A stretch of DNA of 64,000 nucleotides from NCBI GenBank assembly GCA_023374045.1, contig CM041777.1, positions 464,223,827-464,287,826 on the forward strand, read 5' to 3'. The DNA is from Limonium bicolor (Eukaryota > Streptophyta > Magnoliopsida > Caryophyllales > Plumbaginaceae). Position 1 is the first letter of the stretch. Every line of letters begins with the position of its first letter. The notes beneath the pieces were generated by a model. That model did no database searches and was not told the origin of the DNA. It saw only the letters and a list, made by a program, of their open reading frames with translations. Both the position numbers and the translations under genes were made by a program. Below, one piece after another: positions 47,540-59,344 of the stretch.

Positions 47540-47575
47540 GTTACGCGGGCGTAACCCCTTTTAAGGGGGGGTAGG
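47540..47575 (+). other. Central polypurine-like tract plus hairpin (D)
   Basis: GTTACGC-GG-GCGTAAC, then CCCTTTTAAGGGGGGGTAGG. It lies about 1.44 kb upstream of the 3' polypurine tract, the same distance as in B. Confidence 0.68.
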
Positions 47576-48144
47576 GCAAGAAACCGCTTAGAGTATGTTT
47601 TACGTATAGGTGCGTAAACTACTATGTGCATAGCACAAAAAGAATTATTTTGATGATTGGAACTCATGTTACATAAACATGTGTACCCATTCATCGTGTA
47701 AGTATGAGTATTGTGCATGAGAGATGCGAGTAATGTGTATATAACATTTATGAAAAGAGGACTAGAGAAACTCCTAGGGAGTGAGAATCCCTATAGTATA
47801 TGTCTATGGAGATTAGGCATGAGATATTATGTGTCTGAATTGGTATAAAACCGATGTGTAACCTAGTAGGAAGTGAGTTTTCCCTAGGTAATTTTATTTG
47901 AGAATGATTGATGGAGTGAGTTCCATCCTTTGGAGTTGTGTGTATATGTTTTAAATTGAGTAACAAATTGAGAAAACTAGCCATGAGTTGCTTAGGAAAG
48001 GTAAGCAAGTAAACTGATAATGACAAATGACCTAAGTTCTAAGAATTTGAAATAAGTTAAAAAGGGACTGTTTTATGAATATGACTAGAAAGAGTAAAAG
48101 ATAGAAAACGAAAATGCTTGACTATCTGATTGTTTGAAACTGAC

Positions 48145-48290
48145 GTGGGAGGTGGAACTTGATCTGCTAGCGATCAAGGGAAACCGAACACAAATTGGGG
48201 TGGAAGGATAGCTCAACACTGATGCTGATCACATCAGGGTTGGATGATTCTTGAAGCTCCCTATAAGTGGTCACAAGTAATCACGCTAAG
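48145..48290 (+). other. Conserved non-coding block (D)
   Basis: Inverted counterpart of 6094-6238, nearly identical: GGTGGAACTTGATCTGCTAG through TGATGCTGATCACATCAGGG to ACAAGTAATCACGCTAAG. Confidence 0.65.
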
Positions 48291-48994
48291 AAAAGATGTA
48301 GCTACCATAAACCGAACTTGGAGTTGTGTGACGTTTTAAAAGAATTTTCAAATGGAATTTTCAAAGGAATTTTCTTCAAGTATGAAGATGGGAATGAAAA
48401 CTGGTTTTGAAACCGCTATCACCCGCCGATGGCTGTGGCCTTAAGTCTTGATGACCGGTAGAACGGTGGGCGTGTATTAGTTTTGAAACCATTGCACCGT
48501 ACGTGCGGCGGTCCTAAGTGACCGGTTGGGGCGGTGCCAGTGTGTGATTTTTCCAAAGGCAACGGGACGGGGAGAGTACCCTGAGACGATCCTGTGTTGA
48601 GTGAGTCAACCAGAGTGCCCGAGGATATTTATATGTGAAACGGTTTGATCAGAACCGAAGGGACCGTGGGCCAGAGAGAGTAAGTGCCCATTTGTCATGA
48701 AACGGCCGTGAACCAGAAAGAGTTAGTGTTCAACGTGACCGGTACCTGAGGGATCAGTAGTATATTACTCGATATGGGATCGAGGACTGTTGTGCCTTCT
48801 TGTCTTCGGACCGATTCCATGGAGAGAGTAAAAAGAGTATTTTTGATTGCTATACATGCTGTGATATATGTGGTATGTGTAGTGTGAAATGAGTCGGACT
48901 TGTGGAGTCTGTAAGGTTATACATGTATTATAACCTCGGCATAGAATGCCATGAGACCAACCATATTAGATTCACCAACTTTGAGGGCAAAGTT

Positions 48995-49011
48995 CCTTAA
49001 GGGGGGTAGAT
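48995..49011 (+). other. Element D polypurine tract
   Basis: CCTTAAGGGGGGTAGAT, abutting the 3' LTR start TTTAATACCCC. Confidence 0.85.
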
Positions 49012-50930
49012 TTTAATACCCCGAATCTAAAAATGGCGATTTAATTACTCTAATATGATTATTAAGGGCCTAATGGTGCCTAGAGAGTATTGGAAAAAAG
49101 AATAAAACCAAAAGAAAAGAGAAAATGCGTTAAACGCGAAAAACTCTAAAACGCGCATTAAATGAGTATAAGAGATATATGATCTCGTTAGGGTCCGAGA
49201 TGGATTCCAAAGGCTTAGTTAAGCCTAATTAGTATACGGGATTAATTCCCGAAGAAAACGGATCCAAATAATGGATTGAAAATGCTAACGGAGTTTTATA
49301 GCACACTTTTCGAGGAAACCCGAAAACGCTACTTTAAGTGGTCAAACGGACCCGTAAAAATTATAGTTGATTAAATAACTATAATTAAGTATTAATGAAG
49401 CTTAATAACCAATAAAAATGAAGAAACGAGAAAAATCCGAAAAACGGGCCCGGTTAGTGAATAGTGCTAAACCGGGTAAATTAACGAGCGTTTCCTGTAA
49501 AAAAAATGAAAAACGCTACCAGCTAGTATTTTGTGTGGGGCCGATTTTAATTAGTATACACACACTCATTTAATTAGCTTGTTAGCTTATTAAGTCATAA
49601 GATGACAAATAAATAAATAAAGCAAAAAGTGAAATAGTGAAAAGTAACTTAAATACACTCTCTCACCTCCTTCCTTCTTCTTTTACGATTCCCAGCCTCT
49701 TCTCTCTGTATTTCTTCTTCCCCAGAGAGCCCATGGCGATTTCATCAGAGAGCAACAACACCATCTTCCTTCTCCTCTAACTTGCTCATTTCTTCACCAA
49801 ATCACACAAAAATTGTACCGCTAGATTCCCCTCGGCAAGGGCTACGTTTTCCACCCTTCAAAAGCTTGGAACCTCCATCTTCACCTCCATGGAAGTTTGG
49901 CCTTTTGAAGCTTGAAGGGGTCCTCTTGACTCTCCATCATCTCCTTAATGTTTTAAGGTAAAAATATAAACAAGAGTTCATCATTCCTAGCTTGTTCTTG
50001 CAATTTGGAAAATTTCTCCACGTTGAAAATTTTCTCCATTTCAGCCGTGAGCTCCTTGCTCTTGTGGAGTGTTGGAAATTCCATCATTGATTGCCGAGCT
50101 CTCCTTTTGGACATTCTAAGGTAATACCTAAGTTAGAACCCTAAAAACTAGCTCCTGAGATATTATCTTTGTGAGGAACGTGAGTATTAAACTAGTTTGT
50201 TATGTGTGGTTTGGGGTATGATTGTAGACATCAATCTATACCTCTGTTTGTTGTGGAAACCAGAAGAGAATGAGAGAACAAGATAAGGAGGAAGAAGGGA
50301 AGAGAAAACAGAAAACTAACAAGGTATTGAACCTACCTTGTGTTGGTTTTGTCTCTGTAAACACTTTTTGAATGTAAATAATGACCTTGAATTGGTGTAG
50401 TCATGGAACTACAATAATGTTTTTTAATGAGGAAGTTCTAATGTTGTTGGGTGCGCAAATATACCTAGGAATTAAGCTAGTATTGTGTAGTAACAGAGGG
50501 GAATTTAATGGGCTGTTGCAGTGGTTTTTATGCTATATATAACAGGGATGTAAACTGAGTTTGTGAGCTGTTGTAGTGTGGTGTGAATGCTTGTGAATGT
50601 AGGTAAGCTATGTCAAAATTTGCCTAGGAATGTATGGGCTTGAGTGTATTGATGCGTGGAGTTGGAATGGAAGGAAAGAAAGGGTTGTAAAACTACTACA
50701 GAAACAAGAAGCTAGAAGTGCTTTTGTGCATCAGTGTAACAGAGAGGGTGGAAATGATGTAGTTGTGCATGAATTAAGTGATAAGTTTTGTCCATGATTT
50801 ATGGAGGTTAAGAGCTTGATTAAGGTGTTAAAATATGTTGGATTACATGTGGAATGATTAGGAAGAGATTGGGTATGAATTAGGGGTTGAAAACTGGTCA
50901 AAAACTGTAAATTTTGACAGTTCCAGAGGT

Positions 50931-51110
50931 GGTCCGGGTTTGCAAATCGGTACACAAACCCGGACCATAGCAAAAAATAGGCAGAAACCCATCCCAGGGG
51001 GTGGTCCGGGTTTGTAAACCCGGACACAAACCCGGACCACATGTAAAACTTGCCAGAAACTTTAAACCGTGTCTGGTCCGGGTTTGTAAACCAGGACACA
51101 AACCCGGACC
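50931..51110. repeat. Cluster of three GGTCCGGGTTTG quasi-palindromes (D 3' LTR)
   Basis: Counterpart of 28373-28555. Frames running through it give Pro/Gly-rich peptides on several frames at once, a repeat artefact. Confidence 0.85.
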
Positions 51111-52342
51111 AGTGTAAAAATGTACCAGAATGTGTTTTAAGGTGTCCTAATGATGGGGAAGTGAATGGTAATGGTTTTAGAGGATGTTTAGGCCTTGTTT
51201 GGTGACTAGTAAAGGTCCTAAGAAGTGTGAACAAGTGCTAGAAGTGAATGATAAAGATGTGAGTTTAAGAACACATGAGTAAAACAAAGTATAACGGGGT
51301 AAGTACGGGAGTAGCATTTAATTATGTACCGTATGAGTTTAGTATTAATAATAATGTTTGGAACATTATCAGAGGATCGTGTGTGAACCGAGCATGGTGA
51401 GATGACACGCTAAAAGTAAAAACCCCGGTGAAAGGTATGATTTTCTCATGCCCCGTATGCTAACCGAGTTACTCTGATTTGTGTGATTGTGTGCCGGCTT
51501 AATCAAGATTAAAGCATGAAAATAATCCCTTGTTTGATTATGCATGCCTTATTGTATGTTGTATGAACTAACATACTTTTATGCCGGTGTGGTCTAACAT
51601 AGTGCATAGACCGGCTCATAGTGAGTATTGATTGACTAGAAACCCGTAGATCGGGTAGTCTCATAAACAATGGTAATACGCAAACACACACAAGTTATCG
51701 ATTAAAGTATAACGATAACGCAAACATATGAACTCCCTAGAATGTGAGGAGATGTACGGGTTGAGTAAATACCCGATAACGGTTAGAAAACCATATTGAA
51801 ACAATCCACGAAATAAATAAGAGTGGAGAGATAAATGAACCTCCATCGAGAGGATTGAAGTTAGTCCAATGATGTGAACTTATAAGAAAGGTAAAAGAGA
51901 CCTAAGGGACTATGTATCTCCCTTGAGACACGGTCGACCTCCTATATGAGGATTTTACCTGGTATAAGTATAAGTATATGAATATAAGGGTAATTCTTAA
52001 AACCTAAGATTAACCGAACTTGAGGAATGTTCCCAAAGTCATTAGAAACATCAAGAGTGATGCTTCTAGAATAATATACATAATATTATTATAACTCCGA
52101 GAGAGGAGTGTATGAGAATGTGAGTAGTCCGAGAATAGTCGGACCTATGTAAAAAGAGATAGGAACTAAGAGAGAGTTCCGAGAGATAGTTGAACCTTCC
52201 CACCATGCTAGACCCAGAGTAGGGTCGAAACCGGGGAAGTAAGACTATGCACGAGGGCCATGAGTTTTGGCTTAAGTATGTAATAAGAGTAACAAGCGTG
52301 ACGTAGGAGACCTGTAGTGTCTCGAGAATCTACAAGAGCTTG

Positions 52343-52523
52343 AGTATGAATAACCCAAGAGTGTGGGTGAGATAATGAGTATAAATAACCCGAGAGAAAG
52401 GGGTGAGTATATGTATGAGTAACCCGAGAGAATGGGTAAGTATAAGAATAAGTAACCCGAGAGAATGGGTGAGTAAAAGTATGAGTAACCCGAGAGAGTG
52501 GGTGAGTTATAGAATGAGTTACC
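52343..52523 (+). repeat. LTR minisatellite, D family unit (3' LTR)
   Basis: Five units with core AGTAACCCGAGAGAATGGGT, the counterpart of 29783-29963. Confidence 0.85.
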
Positions 52524-53142
52524 AAGGCACAGTGAGGTATAACCCTCAAGGCCTAAGAGTAATGAAACAACTAACAACCTTGTCATGTTAGTTAGGGATT
52601 GTATCCCATGATTGATTGTCGAATCTTTGTGTAGTGTACATATAATGTATTACTATTTGCATGATGATTGAATTAAAATGAATCTCCATGCTCTCGACCA
52701 AAAGTAGTCGGCGTACCGCGGTTAGCACGCGGTATATGCGAATTTCATATGCAGTTTTAAGCTGAGCCCTAGGGGCATCGTTTTTATTCACAGGTACACC
52801 AGAGATGAGACCGTTCGAGTGTAGGACGGGGTCGGTGGTTAGCATGGGTAGTTATATTTAATTACTTGTGTATTGAACGAGGTGTAAGGCCGAATATGTT
52901 ATCGGCATCCATATATTGTAGACTCGGTATAGTAAGAAATGGTTTGAGTAAAGTATTTGTATTGTGTATTCGGTTGTTCCAGTCCATCAGACCGTTACTG
53001 TATGTGAGATAGGCCCGGTTAGCCATATGGGTGGCTAACGGCGTTGTATCACCCTTCGTTGTAATAGAGATCCGCTGCGTGAGTAAGGGTAATTTGTGAT
53101 TGTTAGAGAGGTAATGACGTGTTTAACGATTGGGGTGTTACA

Positions 53143-53836
53143 GAGACACAGGCTCCTATCCTTCCTACTCCCTTTCCTCCGTCTCGAATTACTATTGATG
53201 TTCCTTCTTCTTCTCGTAAAAATACGGAGCTTCCATTTCCTAATAGGATGTAGAAGAAGCATCTTGACGAACAGTTTGCAAAATTTCTTAGTATTTTTAA
53301 GAAACTGACATTAGATATTCCTTTAATTGATGCCTTGCAGAAAATGCCCAACTATGCAAAATTTAAAGAATCTCTTGACAAAGAGAAAGCAGAAGACCGA
53401 TAAGGAGACTGTCCATCTCACAGAGGAATGCTCTACTGCCCTCCTTAGAGCACTTCCTCCTAAACAGACAGATCCAGGATACCCTGTTGTCCCATGCTTT
53501 ATCGGTGGAATAGATTGTGGAAGTGGTTTGTGCGATTTAGGGGCCAGCATCAACATTATGCCATATGCTACCTTCTTTAAAGTTCGAGAAGGAGAGATGC
53601 AACCTGTACCGTTCAAACTCCAGTTGGCCGATAGATCGGAAGTCAAACCAATGGGGATGGTTCGAGATCTAGTAGTTGGCATTGATCGTTTCATCTTCCC
53701 AGCCGACTTCGTCATTCTGGATATGGATGACGATGTTGACGTACCCCTCATTCTAGGTTGACCCTTCTTGAGTACTGCCAAGGCCGTCATCGAACCCGAG
53801 ACCTTTCATACCATTCCCGAAGCCTTAACCGGTTGA
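53143..53836 (+). pseudogene. Athila-like gag end and aspartic protease, broken
   Basis: Continuation of element C's gag-pol after the D insertion. 53143-53147 is the right copy of D's target duplication. The linker shows LPFPNRM, a TAG stop, then KKHLDEQFAKFLSIFKKL, a conserved Athila region before the protease. After a frame change near 53360 the frame 53327-53761 carries the retropepsin motif LCDLGASINIMP (catalytic Asp in D-L-G-A-S) and the downstream VPLILG, then a TGA where Arg is usual, and PFLSTAKAVIE. At least two stops and one frameshift mean no active protease. The last in-frame stop is at 53834-53836. Confidence 0.83.
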
Positions 53837-54232
53837 GCTGTGCTCGAATTCGCTAATAAATTGCAACGAATTAAAATAAGTAACAAGGCTACTCACTTAT
53901 CCCACACTGAGACACTACGTACCTCTGTTACTTAGTTCCATGTTTAACCACCGACAGAACAAAATGCCCCTCTGTTATACATCGTTCTTCCCCCATGCTG
54001 GTGCATGTCTTGAAATTTTACACCCGACATCCCTCCATCCTGCCAGTATGGGCACTCATTGTTAAATATACTCAACCTCCTCAATTCTCTCGGACATGCA
54101 AACTTGACCTGGGCACACACACAGAACCGGTAACCTCACGAGCCTCCCCTCTTCAGTCGGGAACCCAGCACCATCCTTGCGACTCCTTTCACCAAGAACC
54201 AACACTCCACTACCATGGTTGCTGCTCAATGA
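53837..54232 (+). other. Unassigned remnant between protease and LTR F
   Basis: About 395 bp where element C should carry reverse transcriptase (over 1 kb in the family). I see none of its motifs. An 80-codon open frame (53995-54237) is not recognisable. Probably the scar of a deletion that removed reverse transcriptase. Confidence 0.5.
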
Positions 54233-57200
54233 TGTAACAACTGAGCTGAGTTGGTGGAGAGCAAGGGGAAACTTCGGTGGGAACTGGAAGAAGAAGAGGA
54301 AGCAGATTAGGCGATTTTCCAAGGTGAATCTGCAGTAAACTAACATAGTCTCCTCCTTTCATTTTTGGTAATAACCTCAGCTGCTACTAAACTCCATTCC
54401 TTACTTTACGTGGAAAAATCAGGGGAGTATACCCAGATTGAGGAAGAAGAAAAGACCCAAGAGTATAGCCTTTTCCTTAATCATTTCGGTGAGCCTTAAA
54501 CATTTCTTTCCTCACCTCTGTCTTGTGTCTTTACTCAGTCTGATCAAAACTGCACAAAACAGTTCTTCAGGTCTGTGTATTTGTCGTGCAAGACTGCTGT
54601 AGGCTAACCAAGGGAAGAACTCTAGAGATTCTGAAACCAAACCATCTCCAAGGACTTCTAAGCTGAGATCATGGGTTCAGAGAGTAATCATGTTATTGCA
54701 GTCTCTTCATTCTCTTCTGTTTCTGGGCCGAGACTTTGCTCATAGTCTAACTCGTTTTCCTCCTCAATCCTTGCTTAGCTCCACCTGGAAAATTAACCCA
54801 TGAAGAGTGTATCAAGATCCCATTAACATCAGCTCAGTTCTGTCAAAAAAAAAACATAACCAGGTAAATCTTCAATCAACCCTTCACGATCTGTTTCAGT
54901 GGGTTTATCAGTCTAACCACTGAGTAATACTCCTCAGTTGATGTTGAGTGACCAAGGTGCTGGAAGTCTCACCTGCACCAAGGATCAACCTGGGGAAAAC
55001 AGCTAAGATATTAAGTGGTGAGTTATCTCTAACTGAGTACTTAATTGAAGCAAAGAAAAAAAAAATAGATCACAACAAAAAAAAGAAAGAAAGAAAAAGA
55101 CATAGAACAGATGCAGCAGTTTATGCTTTATTTTCTGGTGTAGTGTTCAACTGATGCGAAGCCTGTGTTTTGTACACTTATTTGCAGAGGTAATGTGAGG
55201 GTAGTAAGGGCTAGGTCTGATGGTAACTTAAAACCCCAGTAAAACACATAACTACGTGGGTTAGTAATGAAGGAAAACTGAAAAGAAAACCAGGATTAAG
55301 AATTATCAGAAAACCGATAGAAGTTATCAGGTTTTAATGCTTCAGTTTTCAGCCTCTAAGATGTTTGTGTTCTGTATAATTGGCTTGTATTGTGAGTTAA
55401 GGAACCTAAAACATTCTAACACACCTAAGTAAGGATAAGAACATCTTGAGGAAGTTAAAACCCAACCTGATGCACAACCATGTAACAGAGAAGAATCATG
55501 CATCAGTGTTTTTTCTGTCTGTCTGTTTTCAGTTCTGAATTCTTTGAGTTTCTGTGTAAAGATCTTACAGGAGAGTTGCCTGGGTTGGTTTTGGCATGTC
55601 CTGGAATTCAAAAAGTCTTAAAACACACTTAGCCGCGGGAGTAAATAATGAGGGTGAACTGAAACCTAATTCAGGAACAAGACGAAAATAAAACTTTGAT
55701 CACAGAACAGAAAAGAGTCATATCAGAACTTTAGTTTTGTTTTAGGCTATGGGAATTTCTGGTTACAACATAAGCAAACCCCAGAGGGTTTAACCGTATC
55801 ACCTTGGGTGTGTTTTGAGTCAAATCCTGAATAAACTACCTAAACAAGTGAGGGAAGCTAAGAAAGAGGTTAGATAACAGAAAAACATAGCCACAGAAAA
55901 ACGTTATAGCAGATGCATGGTTTCTGTTGCAGTTTTTATTTTGTTGATTTCTGTGTAAAGAACTTCCAGGATTGTGGTCTATGTCATTTTGGCACTACTA
56001 AGAAGATTAAAACGATGTCAAAACACCTAACGGAATAGCTAGACTAGTGGGGAAAGGAAAAACCCGATGAGTGAACAATAAGAGAAACAGAAGAGTAAAG
56101 AAAACCAATTTCAATGGCAGTTCTGTTTTCAGTTTCAGTCTCTAACCAGTTCAGTGTCTGGCTATTTCTGTGTCTGTAACAAGTTGTTTTGGGTTTAGTT
56201 TGGGTTTAGAAACTTGGTAGCACACCTACTTAACTGGGGCAACAGTTTGGAGAGGATTGAGAGTCAAACAAGTGAACTAACAGAGAGAAATGAAATGGAA
56301 AAAAAAAACTGCATCTGTTTCAGATTCTGTCTGCAGTCTGGTTCCTGTATACGCAAGTTTCAGGGCATAAGGGGATGACTTTGGGTGGTTCAAGAACTTA
56401 AAACCTAGCTAAACCACTTAACTAAGTATGTAAGCACATCGGTAAGAAAGAAAAACAAACTGTAAACCAACCGTGAATAAACAGAAGGAAAACAGATAAG
56501 AGCACTTATCAGTTTAGAATTCAGTTTCTGCCATTCTGATCTTTTCTGTATAACAATCTTTCAGGAGTTTAAACATTGTCGTGGTGGATCTGTTTTGAGG
56601 TCAGAACTGTACTAAGATACTTATTTAAATAGCTAAGCAACCTAGGGGAAACTCAAACCAGAATCGTGAACAAACTACAAATACAAGAGAAGTTATCAGG
56701 TTATGGTTTTCCAGTTTTACAGTTTTTACAGTTTTTAGTTTCTGTAAAATGAGGTTCAGAGATGATAACATCATTGTTTTGAGTTGTCTTTAAGCTCAAA
56801 TCCTTCCCAATACAATCATCTAGTTGTGGAAAAGTTTTGAGAAGTTTGGAAACCGATCAGCAAACTAAATAAAGACTTGAAGAAGGAATACATAAGCGAT
56901 GTTTTCAGTTTTCCGGAACTTAGCTGTCTCTGTATATGAGTAAGACAGATTGTTTAAAAGTGTTGGAGAGAGTTAATAATGAACCCAAAATACTCCTAGG
57001 AGAGTGAATTACACTGGTACATTCATTGGGAATTTTAGGAATAAACTGAATAACCCAAACAGGAACAATGAAGAAGAGATACACTAATATTGTCTCAGAA
57101 TTTTCGATAACATGTTCCTTCTGTATAAGTAAGTTACAGAGGGGGTTAAGTGTGATGCAGTCCTAAGTCTTATAATCTAAGATAAATGTGGTAAAATGGT

Positions 57201-59344
57201 GATGTTGAGAGGAAATGGGATTTGAAAGGAATGGAATCAAATATATATATGTAGTACCGGTAACTAGAGCAAGATGTTGTCAAACCTTGGGTTATATTTT
57301 ACTACAAGGTTCTGGTGTTACAAAATTAGATACTTACAACATGTTATATGTTATGAGGTCATATTAGGATTAAGGAGAACTATATAATAAGGAAACTCAA
57401 ATACATCAAAAGTGTATACCATTTTCGGTATATACATAAAAACTACCGAAACCATATGTTATAAGTCTAAAGACATATAAAACATTATGCTATATAACAT
57501 CATGAAATGAATATAACACAAATGATATTATGTGTTCAAGAATATAGTTATTCAAACTGTTATGCTAAACGCATACATATATATATAAACACATATGAAG
57601 AAATAAAGATATACACTATAGTTTACAACGACATAAAATATTAAGGTTTGTATATGACTTTGGTATAATAAATAAATCCCGAGTGAAGTACCACAAGTGT
57701 ATAACGTAAGGTTTCATACCCTAATGTAAACCGAATATGAACTCACACGACGAGTAAGGGGTTTTTAAAATAACAGTACTTTAACTAGTAGCAATTGTAA
57801 AATCCGGGGCGTAGTACTGGGATTTCAAACGTTATTCGGAAATACCGAATTATACTGTCATGTGGATTAACGCTTAGCGTTCCTTGTATTTCTAGATCGC
57901 CCTTCCGACGTACGCGCTCGAAAGCTTTAGTGGTCTGCACTGCGCGAACCTAAACACGGTGTAAGGTATGTAAAGGAGTTTGATCCGTGTTGTCCTGAGG
58001 AATTCCTCGGGCTCGGATTTGTTTGATAACTTGTATGACTATGTGTGATGGATATGTGTTTACTGCATTACTTATTTATGCACGAACTAATATTATGTCG
58101 ACTATAGATCGGCTTATATAAAACTACATATACGAGTTGTGTGACTATGATTACCGTTGCCTGACCTAATACACTAAGTATTACAAGTATGTAGTTAAAA
58201 CCTAAGTAAAACACTTAGGAACGGGACACGACATTGTCGGTCCCTAGAGCTTCGACTCAAACATAAATACTACCTAGAATCATTCTAGGCATGCGTAAGT
58301 GCCACAGGGCAGCCAACAAATAAGTGATGTTCTCCATATTTAAAACTGTAACTGAATTACTAACTAACGAAGTTAACAGTGGAGTGTGAATGGAAGTGAT
58401 GTGAACCTTAATCCAGACAGTCATTGGCTGCTGGTCGCGCGTAGAGATCTCTTGGGTTAACCTGTGTCAGGTTTTCCCTAGTTAATCCTGAACGAACCTA
58501 GATAGATTGACAGGCGGAGTGTGCTACCGTTGGCACCAGGCCCTTGGCCACCTAAATGGACGTCTTTACAAAGGCAAAGTGAATTAGTCCCGGAGTCTTC
58601 GGATGATCAGGGCAGTGAGCACCTTGTGTGTACGTGGGACTACTGTCCAAGTGAATATATCTCGGGTTGTCCTAACTGACTCCCGACAGTGCTAACCTAA
58701 CCAAACGATATGTGAAGGCCCGGTGGGCCGAGCGTTGTGATACGTGAAGATATGAAACTAAGAACAGCCTGTGATTTATCGATGCTATTGTATTGTACGA
58801 TGTGCTGCTGTTCTGTGTATACCTGTGATGATTGTTGCATGCTTAATTACGTTTTACAGTTTCCCGCTATACTCTATAAACCAGTGTTGCATCTAATGAA
58901 CCTAATAAAAAGACGGTTAATACGACTTAATTGATCATTAGGGTCCAGACTCGGCATACTCAGCGTTTATCGCTGAGCCTTTATGGCTTTATGCAGGTTG
59001 TTGATCGCAGACGAAGCCGAAGTGCGGGGCCGGGTTGTTAGGACGTTTTAGATTTTGGAATTACCGTACGTACTTTATTATGTATTTAGTTTGTTTACTG
59101 ATATCGGTTGTAAGCTTTGAAGTAGATCTAGACGCTCACTGTAGATGTACTTTGGGACTTAGATGGATGTGTAGGTGGTATCTCGTTGTCACCGCGGGTT
59201 GTATCCTTATGTTTTCGTTTTGTTAAGTTGTTGTATTGCTACATCACTCGTATGGGCGAGGGATGGCAAGTAGGACCCATGTGAGTTTTATTACTGTCAT
59301 TTCTTCCGCTGTGAGACACATTTATTTCCTGTTCTCGTGTTACA
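54233..59344 (+). mobile_element. Element F: probable solo LTR of the giant-LTR group
   Basis: About 5.1 kb non-coding. The right end GTGTTACA (59344) meets the RNase H reading frame exactly. Its last 2 kb has the landmark order of the D and A LTRs: a GGTATG step, a TTTGTTTGATA region with GTGTGATGG, a TAGATCGGCTTATAT step, GCTGAGCC with ATGCAGGTTG near 58970-58999, and GGGCCGGGTTGTTAGGACG. It lacks the hairpin cluster and instead has a tandem array of about 195-bp units. The proposed left end TGTAACAACTG at 54233 is preceded by AATGA, and AGTGA follows the right end (one mismatch). The left boundary is uncertain because it lacks the family's TGAAATACCCC start. No second LTR or internal domain is seen, hence solo LTR. 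Confidence 0.5.
54970..57230 (+). repeat. Degenerate tandem array, about 195-bp period
   Basis: About eleven diverged units. Each holds a TTCTGTATAA or TTCTGTGTAAAG step with TTTCAGG after it (near 55370, 55555, 55945, 56165, 56350, 56550, 56740, 56932 and 57119), then TTTTGRG, then a CACACCTAACTAAG-like step (near 55240, 55420, 55622, 55830, 56020, 56220, 56410, 56615 and 56810), then GAACAAAC and AGAAAAACAG, then CAGTTTTCAGTTTC. Confidence 0.75.

Larger units (their letters stand above)
45206..49011 (+). other. Element D internal domain, right part, non-coding
   Basis: Continues from 31478 after removal of E. It aligns in inverted sense with B from about 9250 down to 5372. There are no frames above 60 codons in element sense (+). 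Antisense frames reach 154 codons (45803-46267). Their B counterpart has a stop and a frame change, so they are noted but not called as genes. It ends with the polypurine tract at 48995-49011. Confidence 0.78.
26453..53142 (+). mobile_element. Element D: giant-LTR, LARD-like retrotransposon with rearranged 5' internal end
   Basis: Non-autonomous LTR retrotransposon in + orientation within C, between gag and protease. The 5-bp duplication GAGAC is perfect on both sides, which fixes the termini as TTTAATACCCC...GGGGTGTTACA. LTRs are 26453-about 30497 and 49012-53142 (4131 bp). The internal domain survives as 31303-31478 and 45206-49011, split by E. The primer site, the last 94 bp or so of the 5' LTR and about 1 kb of the 5' internal domain (compared with B) are missing. 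In their place lie inverted, reordered LTR pieces (30487-31302). No gag or pol. As it stands D lacks a primer site, so it could not be copied again. Confidence 0.88.
49012..53142 (+). repeat. Element D 3' LTR, complete
   Basis: 4131 bp from TTTAATACCCC to GGGGTGTTACA, followed by GAGAC. It has the full 3' terminal 94 bp that the 5' copy lost. It contains a hairpin cluster (50931-51110) and a minisatellite (52343-52523). It matches the 5' copy closely, so D is fairly young although its 5' internal end is scrambled. Confidence 0.9.

Noticed and set aside
50731..51234. 167-codon open frame through the hairpin cluster of D's 3' LTR (and similar frames at 28173-28544, 30980-31339 and 42773-43138)
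   Set aside because: Several frames are open at once over the same GGTCCGGG repeats. The peptides are repeat-driven (Pro, Gly, Trp, Cys words) and the frame breaks between LTR copies.
53995..54237. 80-codon open frame after the protease remnant as a host gene exon
   Set aside because: No recognisable family, no splice context, and it lies between parts of one retrotransposon.
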